DNA of 15,256 bases, from positions 1 to 15,256 of the forward strand of contig URAJ01000051.1 of the NCBI GenBank assembly GCA_900545715.1, read 5' to 3'. The translations under genes and the position numbers were made by a program. The notes beneath the pieces were generated by a model that was given only the letters and a program-made list of their open reading frames with translations, was not told the origin of the DNA and searched no databases. Below, in pieces: positions 1-7,010 of this stretch. Each line of letters starts with the position of its first letter. The stretch's first letter is position 1. The stretch is from an uncultured Opitutales bacterium. Lineage in GTDB: Bacteria > Verrucomicrobiota > Verrucomicrobiia > Opitutales > Intestinicryptomonadaceae.

Positions 1-25
1 TCCTTGTCCAATGCGGCGTCTTTCA

Positions 26-156
26 TTAAAATCCACTGACTTTGGTGTTGACCCCATTAAAATCCACTGACTTTGGTGTTGACCCTTAAAATCCACTGAC
101 TTTGGTGTTGACCCAACTAAAAAATCAACCTATTCCACAACCTTTGGTGTTGACCC
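26..156 (+). repeat. Tandem direct-repeat array, possible IS21-type element end
   Basis: Three perfect 29-bp copies lie at 26-54, 57-85 and 86-114. Each starts TTAAAATCCACTGA and ends TTTGGTGTTGACCC. A fourth, divergent copy at 131-156 keeps only the second half (CTTTGGTGTTGACCC) after ATTCCACAAC. Copies are adjacent or 2 bp apart, so there is no room for spacers. Reverse-complemented, the units read GGGTCAACACC..., which resembles the multiple terminal repeats of IS21-family elements; that assignment is from memory of the family's style and is not proven. No transposase is visible, so this would be the end of an element lying left of the window, or a solo remnant. A decayed pair of the same units lies at 13349-13407. 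Confidence 0.75.
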
Positions 157-183
157 AAAAAGACGCCTTAAAACAGACGCCAA

Positions 184-257
184 TGGTTGACCAGTAGGGA
201 CTCGAACCCCAACAAAAGGTGCCAGAAACCTTTGTGCTACCATTACACCACTGGTCA
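184..257 (-). tRNA. tRNA-Gln (anticodon CTG)
   Basis: The minus strand folds into a complete cloverleaf. The acceptor stem is TGACCAG/CTGGTCA, the D arm contains GTGTAATGGTAGCAC, and the anticodon stem AAGGT/ACCTT encloses the loop TTCTGGC. The T arm is TGGGG-TTCGAGT-CCCTA. Anticodon CTG reads CAG (Gln), and the first pair T-A is typical of tRNA-Gln. Discriminator A and CCA are encoded. A TTGACA hexamer on the minus strand (296-301) could be a -35 element, but no good -10 follows at normal spacing. Confidence 0.95.
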
Positions 258-365
258 ATTTTTAAAGAACAAAAACATCTCAATCGGCGAAGTTTTGTCA
301 AGCATTTATTTCCATTTTAATTTGACTGGCTAAGTTTTTTTTATTCAATTTGACAAATTCAATAT

Positions 366-599
366 ATGCCCAAAAAGACAAAGGAAGAACTTCTTTTAAT
401 TGTAAATACCGTTCTTAAAAACGGCGGTCGTGAGGCTCTTGACGCGCTTCCGCTCGATGCCGATTTGCGTTCAGACATCGGCTTTGACTCGTTCGATCTC
501 GCCGAGCTTGCCGTCAGGATACAGGCAAAATTCGACGTGGATGTATTTGAGGATTCTCCCGTATCGTCGTTTAGGCAGATTCTCGATAAAATTGCGTAG
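366..599 (+). CDS. Acyl carrier protein
   Basis: A 77-residue protein with the acyl carrier fold. The motif GFDSFDLAEL puts the phosphopantetheine-accepting serine at residue 42, followed by the acidic helix II region and the usual FDVDVFED segment. In the cytoplasm it would carry acyl chains as thioesters on the 4'-phosphopantetheine arm. The length matches ordinary ACPs (75-85 residues). The DSF serine context differs from the DSL of housekeeping AcpP, and no fab genes adjoin it, so it may be a second, specialised ACP and not the main fatty-acid carrier; that is inference. The start has no clear Shine-Dalgarno site, but upstream sequence is very AT-rich and no other ATG fits. It converges with the TPR gene. 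Confidence 0.9.
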   Translation: MPKKTKEELLLIVNTVLKNGGREALDALPLDADLRSDIGFDSFDLAELAVRIQAKFDVDVFEDSPVSSFRQILDKIA

Positions 600-639
600 A
601 TAAATTTTTATTCGAGCGACTCTCCGTACATCTTGCCTA

Positions 640-674
640 AAATAAAAGCGGCGCGCAAAAATTTTGCACGCCGC
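640..674 (-). terminator. Intrinsic terminator of the TPR membrane-protein gene
   Basis: A GC-rich stem (GCGGCGCGC at 648-656 against GCACGCCGC at 666-674, one mismatch) is followed on the minus strand by TTTTATTTT. It lies 25 bp past the stop codon of the minus-strand gene. The plus side has no T-run, so it would not efficiently stop the ACP transcript. Confidence 0.75.
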
Positions 675-698
675 CAACTACAAACCTACAAACCGATA

Positions 699-1415
699 TT
701 AATTCAAATTTGAAAGCTCTTGATTTGCAAGCAGGGCAAATACCCCGTTATTATTGTTGCTTGAAATCTCTTTGAATAAGTTCTTTGCCTCGTCAACTTT
801 TCCGTTTTGGACTTTTGCGAGCCCCAGCAAATATCCAGCCTGGGCGGAATACACGGAGCCTTCTTTGTAAACCTTTTCGAGGGCCTCCATGCCTTTTGCC
901 GAATCGCCAGCCGAGATTGCGGACATAGCCATGCCGATTTTAGCGCGCCCCGCAAGAGTTTCTTCGCCGAGATTTTTTGCGGCTTCGGAGTAGAGTTTTT
1001 GGGCGTCGGCAAACTTGCCTGCATTAAAAGCGGTGTCGGCATTTTGCAGCTGGGCGACTCCCGCAAGGGTAGTTCCGCTGTGGGCTTTTGCAAATTCCGC
1101 AAGTTTTTCTGGCGTATTAGCCGCGGCGTAAGCCGCCGCCAAGGTATCGGAGCTCGAGGCTTTATACATCTTCCAGCCTTGAACTCCTATTACAATCGCG
1201 AATGCCGCAACTATCGTAAAAATTATAAAGTTGCGGTTTCTCTTCCAATAAAGCCAAACCCTGTCTTCAAGATCTACGCCTTCAAGATCTTCGTCGAGTA
1301 TTACGGTCTTGCGTTCGTCAGATGCGGGAACAGATGCCAGTTCCGCGTCGGTCGGGATATGCGGTTTATTTTTTGCCGCATTTTGTGGACCTTTTCTAAA
1401 AAATTTTTCGCTCAT
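699..1415 (-). CDS. YfgM/CpoB-like single-pass membrane protein with TPR-like periplasmic domain
   Basis: 238 residues. Residues 1-60 are a charged cytoplasmic tail ending in DRVWLYWKRNRN. One transmembrane helix follows at about 62-84 (FIIFTIVAAFAIVIGVQGW). The rest is an Ala-rich helical region with repeated TPR-like hairpins (for example FNAGKFADAQKLYSEAAKNL and VQNGKVDEAKNLFKEI). This architecture matches the TPR_21/YfgM family: a short cytosolic N terminus, one anchor and an exported TPR domain. Characterised members act as periplasmic chaperone partners of the Sec translocon or coordinate envelope processes. The exact role here is inferred. The gene is monocistronic, with its own terminator, and is divergent from the CE7-like gene across about 120 bp. 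Confidence 0.75.
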   Translation of the reverse strand: MSEKFFRKGPQNAAKNKPHIPTDAELASVPASDERKTVILDEDLEGVDLEDRVWLYWKRNRNFIIFTIVAAFAIVIGVQGWKMYKASSSDTLAAAYAAANTPEKLAEFAKAHSGTTLAGVAQLQNADTAFNAGKFADAQKLYSEAAKNLGEETLAGRAKIGMAMSAISAGDSAKGMEALEKVYKEGSVYSAQAGYLLGLAKVQNGKVDEAKNLFKEISSNNNNGVFALLANQELSNLN

Positions 1416-1429
1416 AGGCTGCTATGTTT

Positions 1430-1459
1430 CTTAAAGTTTTTAATAAAACCTACTTTAAG
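1430..1459. promoter_or_regulatory. Inverted repeat in the divergent promoter region
   Basis: Perfect 8-bp arms CTTAAAGT (1430-1437) and ACTTTAAG (1452-1459) are offset by 22 bp, about two helical turns. They lie between the divergent TPR and esterase genes. The geometry suits a dimeric regulator, but such an inverted repeat can arise by chance in AT-rich DNA. Confidence 0.25.
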
Positions 1460-1535
1460 CCGCCAATCAAGAATAAAAGTCTGCATTATTTATTTTTATC
1501 TTGAAGGTATTTTTTCAATACGCTATTTTGAGGTT

Positions 1536-2780
1536 ATGAAAAAAATAACGTTTTGGTGTGCCGCAGCGATGTTTGCGTCAGCGGCGGTTTTATCCGCAAG
1601 GACTTATTTTAAAGGAACTTGCGACAAGGATGCCCTGTCGTATATGCCCGGCGAGCAGATGGTCTTTACGGTATCTCTCATGGAGGACGGCAAGCCACTC
1701 GGCGGCAAAAAAATAAAGTACACGAGGCGCGGCGACGACGGCAAAACCGATTCCGGGGAATATGTTTCCGATGCGCAAAAGCCTTTTGTATATAAGACAT
1801 CCATAGATAAACCCGGCTACGTCCACTTAAAAATGGAAATTCTTGGCGACGACGGAAAGCCGGTGAAGGGTGCGGAGAAGTTTGAAGGCGGCGCGTGCGC
1901 CGAATTTGATAAAATAACGTCCGCGCGCCCCGAGCCCGCTGACTTCGACAAATATTGGAAAGCCCGCAAACGCTCGCTGAAAAAAGCCCCGATAAAGGCA
2001 GAGCTTACGCTTCTCCCCGGTAAATCGAACGACAAGCTTGATGTTTACGACGTAAAACTCGACTGTGTTGGGGATCCTGTGAGAGGGTATCTTAGCATTC
2101 CGAAGAACGCCGCGGAAAAATCGTTGCCCGCGCAGGCGGTATTTCAGGGGTACAGTGTGGTTGATATGCACCAATGGCCGGTTTACGACGCAATAGTGTT
2201 CTTTGTCTCGCCCCACAGCATGGATATGGGGAAAGACAAGGCGTACTACGATGGGCTTAAAAAGGGAAAGCTCGCGGGGTTTGGATTTGAAAAGGAATTG
2301 AAATCGCCGAAAGATTCCTACTTTGACGGGATGTTGTTGCGCGACTTGCGCGCACTCGAATATCTGCGTTCCCGCCCCGAATGGAACCGCAAGGACTTGC
2401 AGGTTTCAGGCGGAAGCATGGGAGGTTTCCAGGCGATAGCGACCGCCGCCCTCGACCCAAAAGTCACCAAATGCAAGTCGAGCATAACTTGGATGTGCGA
2501 CCTCGGAGGTGTGGACGACGGCAGGCTCGGCGGATGGCTTCCGAAGTATTTGCCCAACCGCGCCTATTACGACAGCGTGAACTTTGGCAAGCGCATAAAA
2601 TGCCCCGTCGAGATAGATGCAGGCCTTGGAGACTACACATGCCCGCCGTCCGGGGTGACATCGCTCTACAACAATATCACCGCTCCTAAGAAGATTGTTT
2701 TCACGCAAGGGCGCACCCACGGATATACTCCGCCGGACTCTCCGGCAAAATATACGCGCTCCACTATGGGCGATAAATAG
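1536..2780 (+). CDS. Exported CE7-like acetyl(xylan) esterase (AXE1-type alpha/beta hydrolase)
   Basis: 414 residues from the ATG at 1536. That start is preceded by a short GAGGT and opens a clean signal peptide (MKKITFWCAAAMFASAAVLS-A, cleavage near residue 21). The frame is open much further upstream, but that stretch is antisense to the TPR gene. Residues about 22-120 look like a beta-sandwich domain. From about 135 comes an AXE1-type hydrolase with nucleophile elbow GGSMGG (Ser294), Asp366 in GLGDYTCPPSG and His395 in GRTHGYTPP, a plausible catalytic triad. Family members deacetylate xylan, xylo-oligosaccharides or cephalosporin C. Classical CE7 motifs are RGQ, GxSQGG and HE; here Gln is replaced by Met, the RGQ site is not recognisable and His is followed by Gly, so this is a divergent branch with uncertain substrate. 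A terminator follows about 65 bp downstream. Confidence 0.8.
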   Translation: MKKITFWCAAAMFASAAVLSARTYFKGTCDKDALSYMPGEQMVFTVSLMEDGKPLGGKKIKYTRRGDDGKTDSGEYVSDAQKPFVYKTSIDKPGYVHLKMEILGDDGKPVKGAEKFEGGACAEFDKITSARPEPADFDKYWKARKRSLKKAPIKAELTLLPGKSNDKLDVYDVKLDCVGDPVRGYLSIPKNAAEKSLPAQAVFQGYSVVDMHQWPVYDAIVFFVSPHSMDMGKDKAYYDGLKKGKLAGFGFEKELKSPKDSYFDGMLLRDLRALEYLRSRPEWNRKDLQVSGGSMGGFQAIATAALDPKVTKCKSSITWMCDLGGVDDGRLGGWLPKYLPNRAYYDSVNFGKRIKCPVEIDAGLGDYTCPPSGVTSLYNNITAPKKIVFTQGRTHGYTPPDSPAKYTRSTMGDK

Positions 2781-2844
2781 CCATTGAGAGCGGCAGGGCG
2801 ATGTTTTGCAGCGCGGCAACTTGCCGTGCTTGCGGGTGCCTATT

Positions 2845-2879
2845 AAAAAAGCGTCGGAATTTAGTCCGGCGCTTTTTTT
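2845..2879 (+). terminator. Intrinsic terminator of the CE7-like gene
   Basis: A 14-bp stem, AAAAAAGCGTCGGA (2845-2858) against TCCGGCGCTTTTTT (2865-2878) with one G-T wobble, has a 6-nt loop and a T-run at the plus 3' side. The A-run on the left would also let it work for minus-strand transcripts. Confidence 0.85.
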
Positions 2880-3184
2880 ATGGGAAGCGATATTTTCGCA
2901 ATCAAAATATTTTATTTTTTTAAGCGATTGCTTTTACGCGAGTGTCCGTACCGCCGTTTTGTATGAAAAGCCGTGGAAAAGTCTTGTTGGAAATTATGAA
3001 CCCATATGGTTGATTTTTCCTCAATTTTGCCAATATTAAGCGGATTGCTTTGACTCAAACTATTCACACAAAAAAACCTCCCAAAAACACTGCCTCAAAA
3101 ATCCGCCATGCAGATTGTTGGAGAATTTGATTTACAATATTTTTTTACTTTAATGATAAACTAAAATAAAAAGAAGGCGCACAG

Positions 3185-3215
3185 AAAAAGCAGTCTTAAT
3201 GATAAGACCGCTTTT
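3185..3215. terminator. Bidirectional terminator-like hairpin
   Basis: Stem AAAAGC-A-GTCTTA (3186-3198) pairs with TAAGAC-C-GCTTTT (3203-3215) around loop ATGA, with one mismatch. A- and T-runs on both flanks make it usable in either direction. It lies about 120 bp downstream of the minus-strand GH99-like gene. Confidence 0.6.
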
Positions 3216-3284
3216 GGAGAAATATTACAGCCGCAACGCCTTGCAGAATTAAAAGTCGATACACAGCAAGAGCCAATATAATAG

Positions 3285-3323
3285 CAAAAAATATGTACGC
3301 CGCAATTTAGCCAATTATTGCGG
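3285..3323 (-). terminator. Weak terminator-like hairpin after the GH99-like lipoprotein gene
   Basis: Stem CCGCAAT (3300-3306) with ATTGCGG (3317-3323) starts 15 bp past the stop codon at 3338. On the minus strand it is followed after about 9 nt by a run of six T. The offset T-run makes this less convincing than the hairpin at 3185-3215. Confidence 0.4.
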
Positions 3324-3337
3324 AGCAAAAAGAACAA

Positions 3338-4579
3338 CTATTTTGTGGCTTGTCCGCTGCCGCCAAATACGCGCGCTGTCGCGTTTAGGTAGTCGTAGCC
3401 GTAGAAGTTGTCGGGTTCGAGGTATTCGCCCTCTGTCCACTCATTCCAAGCGTTTATGAATATGAGTTTCGGGTTGCCTGCGGGTATGTTCTTATCCGCC
3501 CAATCTTTTGCGATTCTAAGGGACTTCTCGTATTCTTTCGGGCATTTGCCCTCGCAAATCGCGGTGAACTGGTTTTGCGGAAAACGCGGATTGTTGTCCC
3601 AGCCGGTCGATACTATCGGGAAGAAAACTCCGAAATCCGACTTGCATTTTTCCCAAAGCGGAATGTTTCTGTCTCTCCAAGCGGCATAACCGCCTTTGCG
3701 GTCTCCGCCCCAGTTGTACCAGCTCATTGAGTCGAATCCGTAATAGTCGGCGATTTCCTTGGCAGTTCCTTTTTCTTTACCGGGCACGGGCACATTGCCG
3801 AGGAAGTTCATCATCATAAAGTGCACGCCCGCAAACCCTGCCTTCTTGCATTCATTATCTAAGAACTCTATTGCGGCCTTCGTTTTTTCTGGACCGCCGG
3901 CTCCGCGCACGAAGTTTCGCATTAAAAACATTGCGAGTACCGGCTTATTGTTTATCTTATAATAGTTCGGTTTTTTGAAATATCCCATAAAGCGCGGCAC
4001 TAACACTTTTGTGAATTCATCGTAAGAGACGTCCGCACTCCATATAATTTTTCCTTTGTCTTTGCCGCCTACCTTATTGTTCCATAGATAGTCAACATCG
4101 TGGTTTGCCCACATTAAAAAGAATTTCATTCTCTCATTATTGGGAGCTTTCAGAAATCCGTCATTGAGCGCTCCTTCGAGAAACGGCCGGTTTTGATACC
4201 AGTACCAGTCGTACATAAACACATTTACGCCGGCTGCGAGAGCCGCGTCTATTTTTCGCGCTACGGCTATCGGGTCGGCTTCGTTTTCATATCCCCACAT
4301 GGGGACTATCGGCTGTTTGTGCCCTGCAAACTTTGGTTTTGCTTCATACACGTTTTGCCATTCGCCGGTTCCATGCGGGAAAATTCCAAGCTCTTTCCAT
4401 CTTGGTTCGGGGTGGTAGGCGGGCCATACAATTGCTGCTACATCATATTCGCTTTTTGCGGAGCATTTATTTGTGGCATCTTTACTTGCGCAAACTGAGT
4501 TTGTTGCGTTGGATTCTGGATTCGATGCGCATGCGGCTACTAATGCGCAAACAAGCGGGATTAGTGTATATTTTAGCAT
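3338..4579 (-). CDS. GH99-like (WbsX-type) glycoside hydrolase, predicted lipoprotein
   Basis: 413 residues from the ATG at 4579. The frame stays open to 4684, but only the 4579 start puts a lipoprotein signal at the N terminus (MLKYTLIPLVCALVAAC, lipobox VAAC, Cys17, Ala at +2, consistent with the outer membrane). After a Ser/Asn/Lys linker to about 45 comes a TIM-barrel-like domain of the GH99/WbsX superfamily: AAIVWPAYHPE near 48-58, FMYDWYWYQNRPFLE at 121-135, KPVLAMFL at 212-219, STGWDNNPRFP at 324-334, and the signature INAWNEWTEGEYLEPD at 375-390. Glu380 and Glu383 in NEWTEG have the ExxE spacing of GH99 catalytic residues. GH99 enzymes cleave endo-alpha-mannosidic bonds, while other WbsX-domain proteins occur in O-antigen clusters, so substrate is open. 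The lipoprotein anchor argues for a surface or periplasmic hydrolase. It has a paralogue at 9135-10235. Confidence 0.8.
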   Translation of the reverse strand: MLKYTLIPLVCALVAACASNPESNATNSVCASKDATNKCSAKSEYDVAAIVWPAYHPEPRWKELGIFPHGTGEWQNVYEAKPKFAGHKQPIVPMWGYENEADPIAVARKIDAALAAGVNVFMYDWYWYQNRPFLEGALNDGFLKAPNNERMKFFLMWANHDVDYLWNNKVGGKDKGKIIWSADVSYDEFTKVLVPRFMGYFKKPNYYKINNKPVLAMFLMRNFVRGAGGPEKTKAAIEFLDNECKKAGFAGVHFMMMNFLGNVPVPGKEKGTAKEIADYYGFDSMSWYNWGGDRKGGYAAWRDRNIPLWEKCKSDFGVFFPIVSTGWDNNPRFPQNQFTAICEGKCPKEYEKSLRIAKDWADKNIPAGNPKLIFINAWNEWTEGEYLEPDNFYGYDYLNATARVFGGSGQATK

Positions 4580-4610
4580 ATTTTTTAAATTTGGTTTTCT
4601 GTTGGAAAAC

Positions 4611-4668
4611 TTTATAAATAGACGTTTTTTATGATTCAACACAAAATTTATAAAAGGGCGTTTTTTAT
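4611..4668 (-). promoter_or_regulatory. Tandem AT-rich motif upstream of the GH99-like lipoprotein gene
   Basis: Two 22-bp copies at 4611-4632 and 4647-4668, plus-strand consensus TTTATAAAWRGRCGTTTTTT followed by AT, agree at 19 of 22 positions and are offset by 36 bp. They lie 31 and 67 nt before the ATG at 4579. A related copy at 6758-6779 precedes the GH30 gene. Each of the two copies contains an inverted ATAAA...TTTAT around a central CG-containing core. They could be operators or tandem promoter elements. Confidence 0.4.
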
Positions 4669-4923
4669 TTAAAAAGATATGCACCTAAAAATAAGCAATT
4701 AGATTATGAGATTTAATTTTGATGTAGAATTACTTATTACGCTTTTTGAAAAAAAAACGGCAAAATCAAAGCGCGCTGCAATATTAGGCATTATACTTAT
4801 TGTGTTTGCTTAAAAATATTGGCGCGAAACGGATTTTACTCTAAGCCTTAAAACTTTTTTTGGAAAAATTAATCCCAAAGGCTAAAAAATTTTTTTATGC
4901 GGTAGAAATTTCTTATTTTGGAG

Positions 4924-4953
4924 AATAAAAAACGGGCGGTTTTGCCGCCCGTT
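4924..4953 (-). terminator. Intrinsic terminator of the GH30 gene
   Basis: AACGGGCGG (4931-4939) pairs perfectly with CCGCCCGTT (4945-4953) around a short T-rich loop. On the minus strand it is followed by TTTTTTATT. It lies about 50 bp after the stop codon at 5006. Confidence 0.9.
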
Positions 4954-5005
4954 TCCCGAAGTCTTGCGCCATTTTTGAAGGCGCGATAATAAAGTGTCTT
5001 AAAAA

Positions 5006-6592
5006 TTACTCAAATAGCAGTGTTGTTGCCGAACGCGGCGAAAGCTTGAAAGTGCGCTTCCCGTCAAATTTGGGGTCTATGCGCAGATTCGTAAGATTTG
5101 CCGATTCGCTCGTCATAAAAGCAGAGACTTTTTTCAGATTTTCCGCGCCTTTGCCTTCCAACGAGAAGTTGAAGTCAGCCGGTTCGTACGAGACGTTTAC
5201 GGCGACAACCGCAACCTTTTTGCCGTCGGGCGACATAAATGCCGATGCAAATACACCGCCGAGATTGTCAGCACCCGAAAGCTCCACGCGCTTCCATCCG
5301 GGGCGAATGAAGAAGCTGTAATTGCCTAACACCCAAAGCTTCTTGCGGGTGAAGACGCTGCCGCCTTGGCAAATGTCGCCATTTTTGGGATAAACGCCAG
5401 TAAGCGCGTGGTCGCCGTTAATTTCAAAAGCTTTCCAGTATCCCCAGCTAGGGGCGCCAGCATGCACGAGGTCAGTATGAATTAACTTTGCCATGAGCAG
5501 AGAAATGTCCATATCCGACGGATTTTTTTGCGGCATGTCATCCTTGCAGACGACTCCGGGCAGTAGGCACCATTCTGTTTGCAGGAATTGCACTCCGTAT
5601 TTATCTGTGCATTCTTTGAGCTTTTGGCGGGTTGACAATATTTCTTCGTTGGAATTGTGGGTATGGTAGTCGTGCGCGCCTATTTTGCGCGGCAGAGTTT
5701 TTAGATACCCGATATAGTCTTTGCTGTCGGGGTCGAAGAACGCGCGGATTTGGTCGCAAGGCAGGTCTTCCTCTGGGTTTTTATTTATATTTTTGCGCTT
5801 TTTCAAATACGAATCTTTTTCGTATAGGTAGTTTATGCCTTCGGCTTCGCAGAGGAGCTGTTTTGTTTTTAATCCGCGCTTAAGCAGCGACTTGTCAAGC
5901 TCGATTGCAAGCCGTTTTATTTCCGGATTTAGCCACGGGCTGCCTTCTTGCGCGTTTGTGGACCACCTCCAACCGGGTTCGTTTACGGGGCTAATGTAGT
6001 CGATATTGTAGCCTTCATCGACAAAATGTTTGGCGACTGTCGCCATATATTCGGCAAAATCGTCGTACATGTCAGGGCGCAGATTTGACTTGAAGTCTGC
6101 GGCGTCTTTATAGCCCTTTGAATTTTGGGTCATCTGGACGGGGGGAGTATTTGAAAACAATAGGAACGATTCGCAGCCGAGTTCTTTTGCCTTCTTCATG
6201 AACCATTGTTGGCCAGCAGCCTTCGACCAGTCGTAGTTTTTGCCGTCTTTTGTAAGGAACGATTCCGCCCTGCGTTGTATCGGGAAAATATCCGCGCCTT
6301 CCTGTTCCCAAGTGCCGCCGCCTATGTTTATTCTCCACATGCTAAGGCCGATTCCCTCAGGGCTGCCGTCCTCGCCATATTTTTGGGAGAATAGCCATTT
6401 GGCGAGTTTTTCTTTTTTGTCGTCTGCAAAAAACTTTCCGATAAAGTTTCCGCTCCATGCATCGGAAGCCGTGAAACTCTCGATTGTTTGGAATTGCCTG
6501 TCGAGATTAGCGGTGGCGTTTATTGCGGGCGCTTCTTCGCCGAAAGCCGCGCACGAAAGCGCGCCCGCTGCCAATAATATTAGTCTTTTCAT
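5006..6592 (-). CDS. Exported GH30-family glycoside hydrolase (endo-beta-1,6-galactanase-like)
   Basis: 528 residues from the ATG at 6592. The frame allows starts at 6607 and 6595, but 6592 opens directly into the signal peptide (MKRLILLAAGALSCAAFG). The mature protein starts with a GH30-type strand (TIESFTASDAWSGNF), then MWRINIGGGTWEQEG, a (beta/alpha)8 barrel, and a C-terminal beta-sandwich typical of GH30 (about 395-528; FASAFMSPDGKKVAVVAVNV). In this numbering the acid/base is Glu205 in YISPVNEPGWRW and the nucleophile Glu340 in FLQTEWCLL, both in the expected contexts. It resembles the Glyco_hydr_30_2 branch containing endo-beta-1,6-galactanases; glucuronoxylanase or beta-glucosidase-type activity is not excluded. 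The gene is monocistronic with its own terminator. Its upstream region carries a motif shared with the GH99-like lipoprotein gene. Confidence 0.85.
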   Translation of the reverse strand: MKRLILLAAGALSCAAFGEEAPAINATANLDRQFQTIESFTASDAWSGNFIGKFFADDKKEKLAKWLFSQKYGEDGSPEGIGLSMWRINIGGGTWEQEGADIFPIQRRAESFLTKDGKNYDWSKAAGQQWFMKKAKELGCESFLLFSNTPPVQMTQNSKGYKDAADFKSNLRPDMYDDFAEYMATVAKHFVDEGYNIDYISPVNEPGWRWSTNAQEGSPWLNPEIKRLAIELDKSLLKRGLKTKQLLCEAEGINYLYEKDSYLKKRKNINKNPEEDLPCDQIRAFFDPDSKDYIGYLKTLPRKIGAHDYHTHNSNEEILSTRQKLKECTDKYGVQFLQTEWCLLPGVVCKDDMPQKNPSDMDISLLMAKLIHTDLVHAGAPSWGYWKAFEINGDHALTGVYPKNGDICQGGSVFTRKKLWVLGNYSFFIRPGWKRVELSGADNLGGVFASAFMSPDGKKVAVVAVNVSYEPADFNFSLEGKGAENLKKVSAFMTSESANLTNLRIDPKFDGKRTFKLSPRSATTLLFE

Positions 6593-6757
6593 CATATGTA
6601 GTTCCATTTTAGAGTTAAATATACGCCGTTAGACACCTATTCGGGCTTATCAAGCTTGGGTTGCGTCGCTTTTATAACATAATCGCCACTTAGCCGGTGC
6701 AAAGCGCGGCACTGAAATGCTACGCTATTTAACGTTATTGTTTTTATAAATCCCAAA

Positions 6758-6779
6758 TTGTAAAGAGCGTTTTTTTTAT
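6758..6779 (-). promoter_or_regulatory. AT-rich motif upstream of the GH30 gene
   Basis: The plus strand reads TTGTAAAGAGCG, a run of eight T, then AT. With gaps it aligns with the two copies before the GH99-like lipoprotein gene (core TATAAARGRGCG plus a T-run and AT). It lies about 166 nt before the GH30 start, further than the other copies, which favours an operator over a fixed core-promoter element. Confidence 0.3.
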
Positions 6780-6961
6780 TAACTAAATATCGCGATTAGC
6801 TACGCAAGGAAATTAACAGATAGTTTATAAGACAGTTAAAAAAATTTCCCCATAAAGCGGGTCTCATATTTTTTAGACCCCAGTTTTTAAACGTTGTCCG
6901 GCGGACGCGTTTACCGGCAAGGGCAAAGATTGTTGCTGCTAATTCCTTAAAAAAGATGTGT

Positions 6962-6996
6962 AAAAAAAAGCGTTCGGGAAGCCCGAACGCTTTTTT
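6962..6996 (-). terminator. Intrinsic terminator of the rpsB-tsf operon
   Basis: GCGTTCGGG (6970-6978) pairs perfectly with CCCGAACGC (6982-6990) around AAG. A-runs on the left and T-runs on the right extend the stem and provide the U-tract in either direction. It is 15 bp past the tsf stop. Confidence 0.9.
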
Positions 6997-7010
6997 GAAT
7001 TTAAAAGAAG

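Larger units (their letters stand above)
2781..3337. other. Intergenic region between convergent esterase and GH99-like genes
   Basis: About 560 bp, AT-rich, with three hairpins (listed separately) and no convincing gene. The only sizeable plus-strand frame (2806-3039) runs straight through the terminator stem and has no recognisable protein character. Nothing else is seen between 2881 and 3184. Confidence 0.6.
4580..5005 (-). other. AT-rich leader of the GH99-like lipoprotein gene
   Basis: About 425 bp that hold the two motif copies at 4611-4668 and the GH30 terminator at 4924-4953. Between 4690 and 4920 the DNA is extremely AT-rich with long A and T runs. I see no gene or further structured element there. 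Confidence 0.6.
6608..7010. other. Intergenic region between GH30 and tsf
   Basis: About 400 bp with no credible gene. It contains the motif copy at 6758-6779, an inverted repeat GGGTCT/AGACCC at 6859-6880, a 20-bp sequence (6866-6885) repeated at 14962-14981 with one mismatch, and the tsf terminator. Confidence 0.6.

Noticed and set aside
26..156. CRISPR array from regularly spaced 29-bp repeats
   Set aside because: Units are 0-2 bp apart, so there are no spacers, and no cas genes are in the window.
807..1535. Long N-terminal extension of the esterase frame
   Set aside because: It is antisense to the TPR membrane-protein gene; the ATG at 1536 opens a clear signal peptide.
2806..3039. 77-residue plus-strand ORF after the esterase
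   Set aside because: It reads through the esterase terminator stem and has no protein-like features.
4580..4684. Upstream start for the GH99-like lipoprotein
   Set aside because: The extra 35 residues would bury the lipoprotein signal, and the stretch overlaps the repeated regulatory-like motif.
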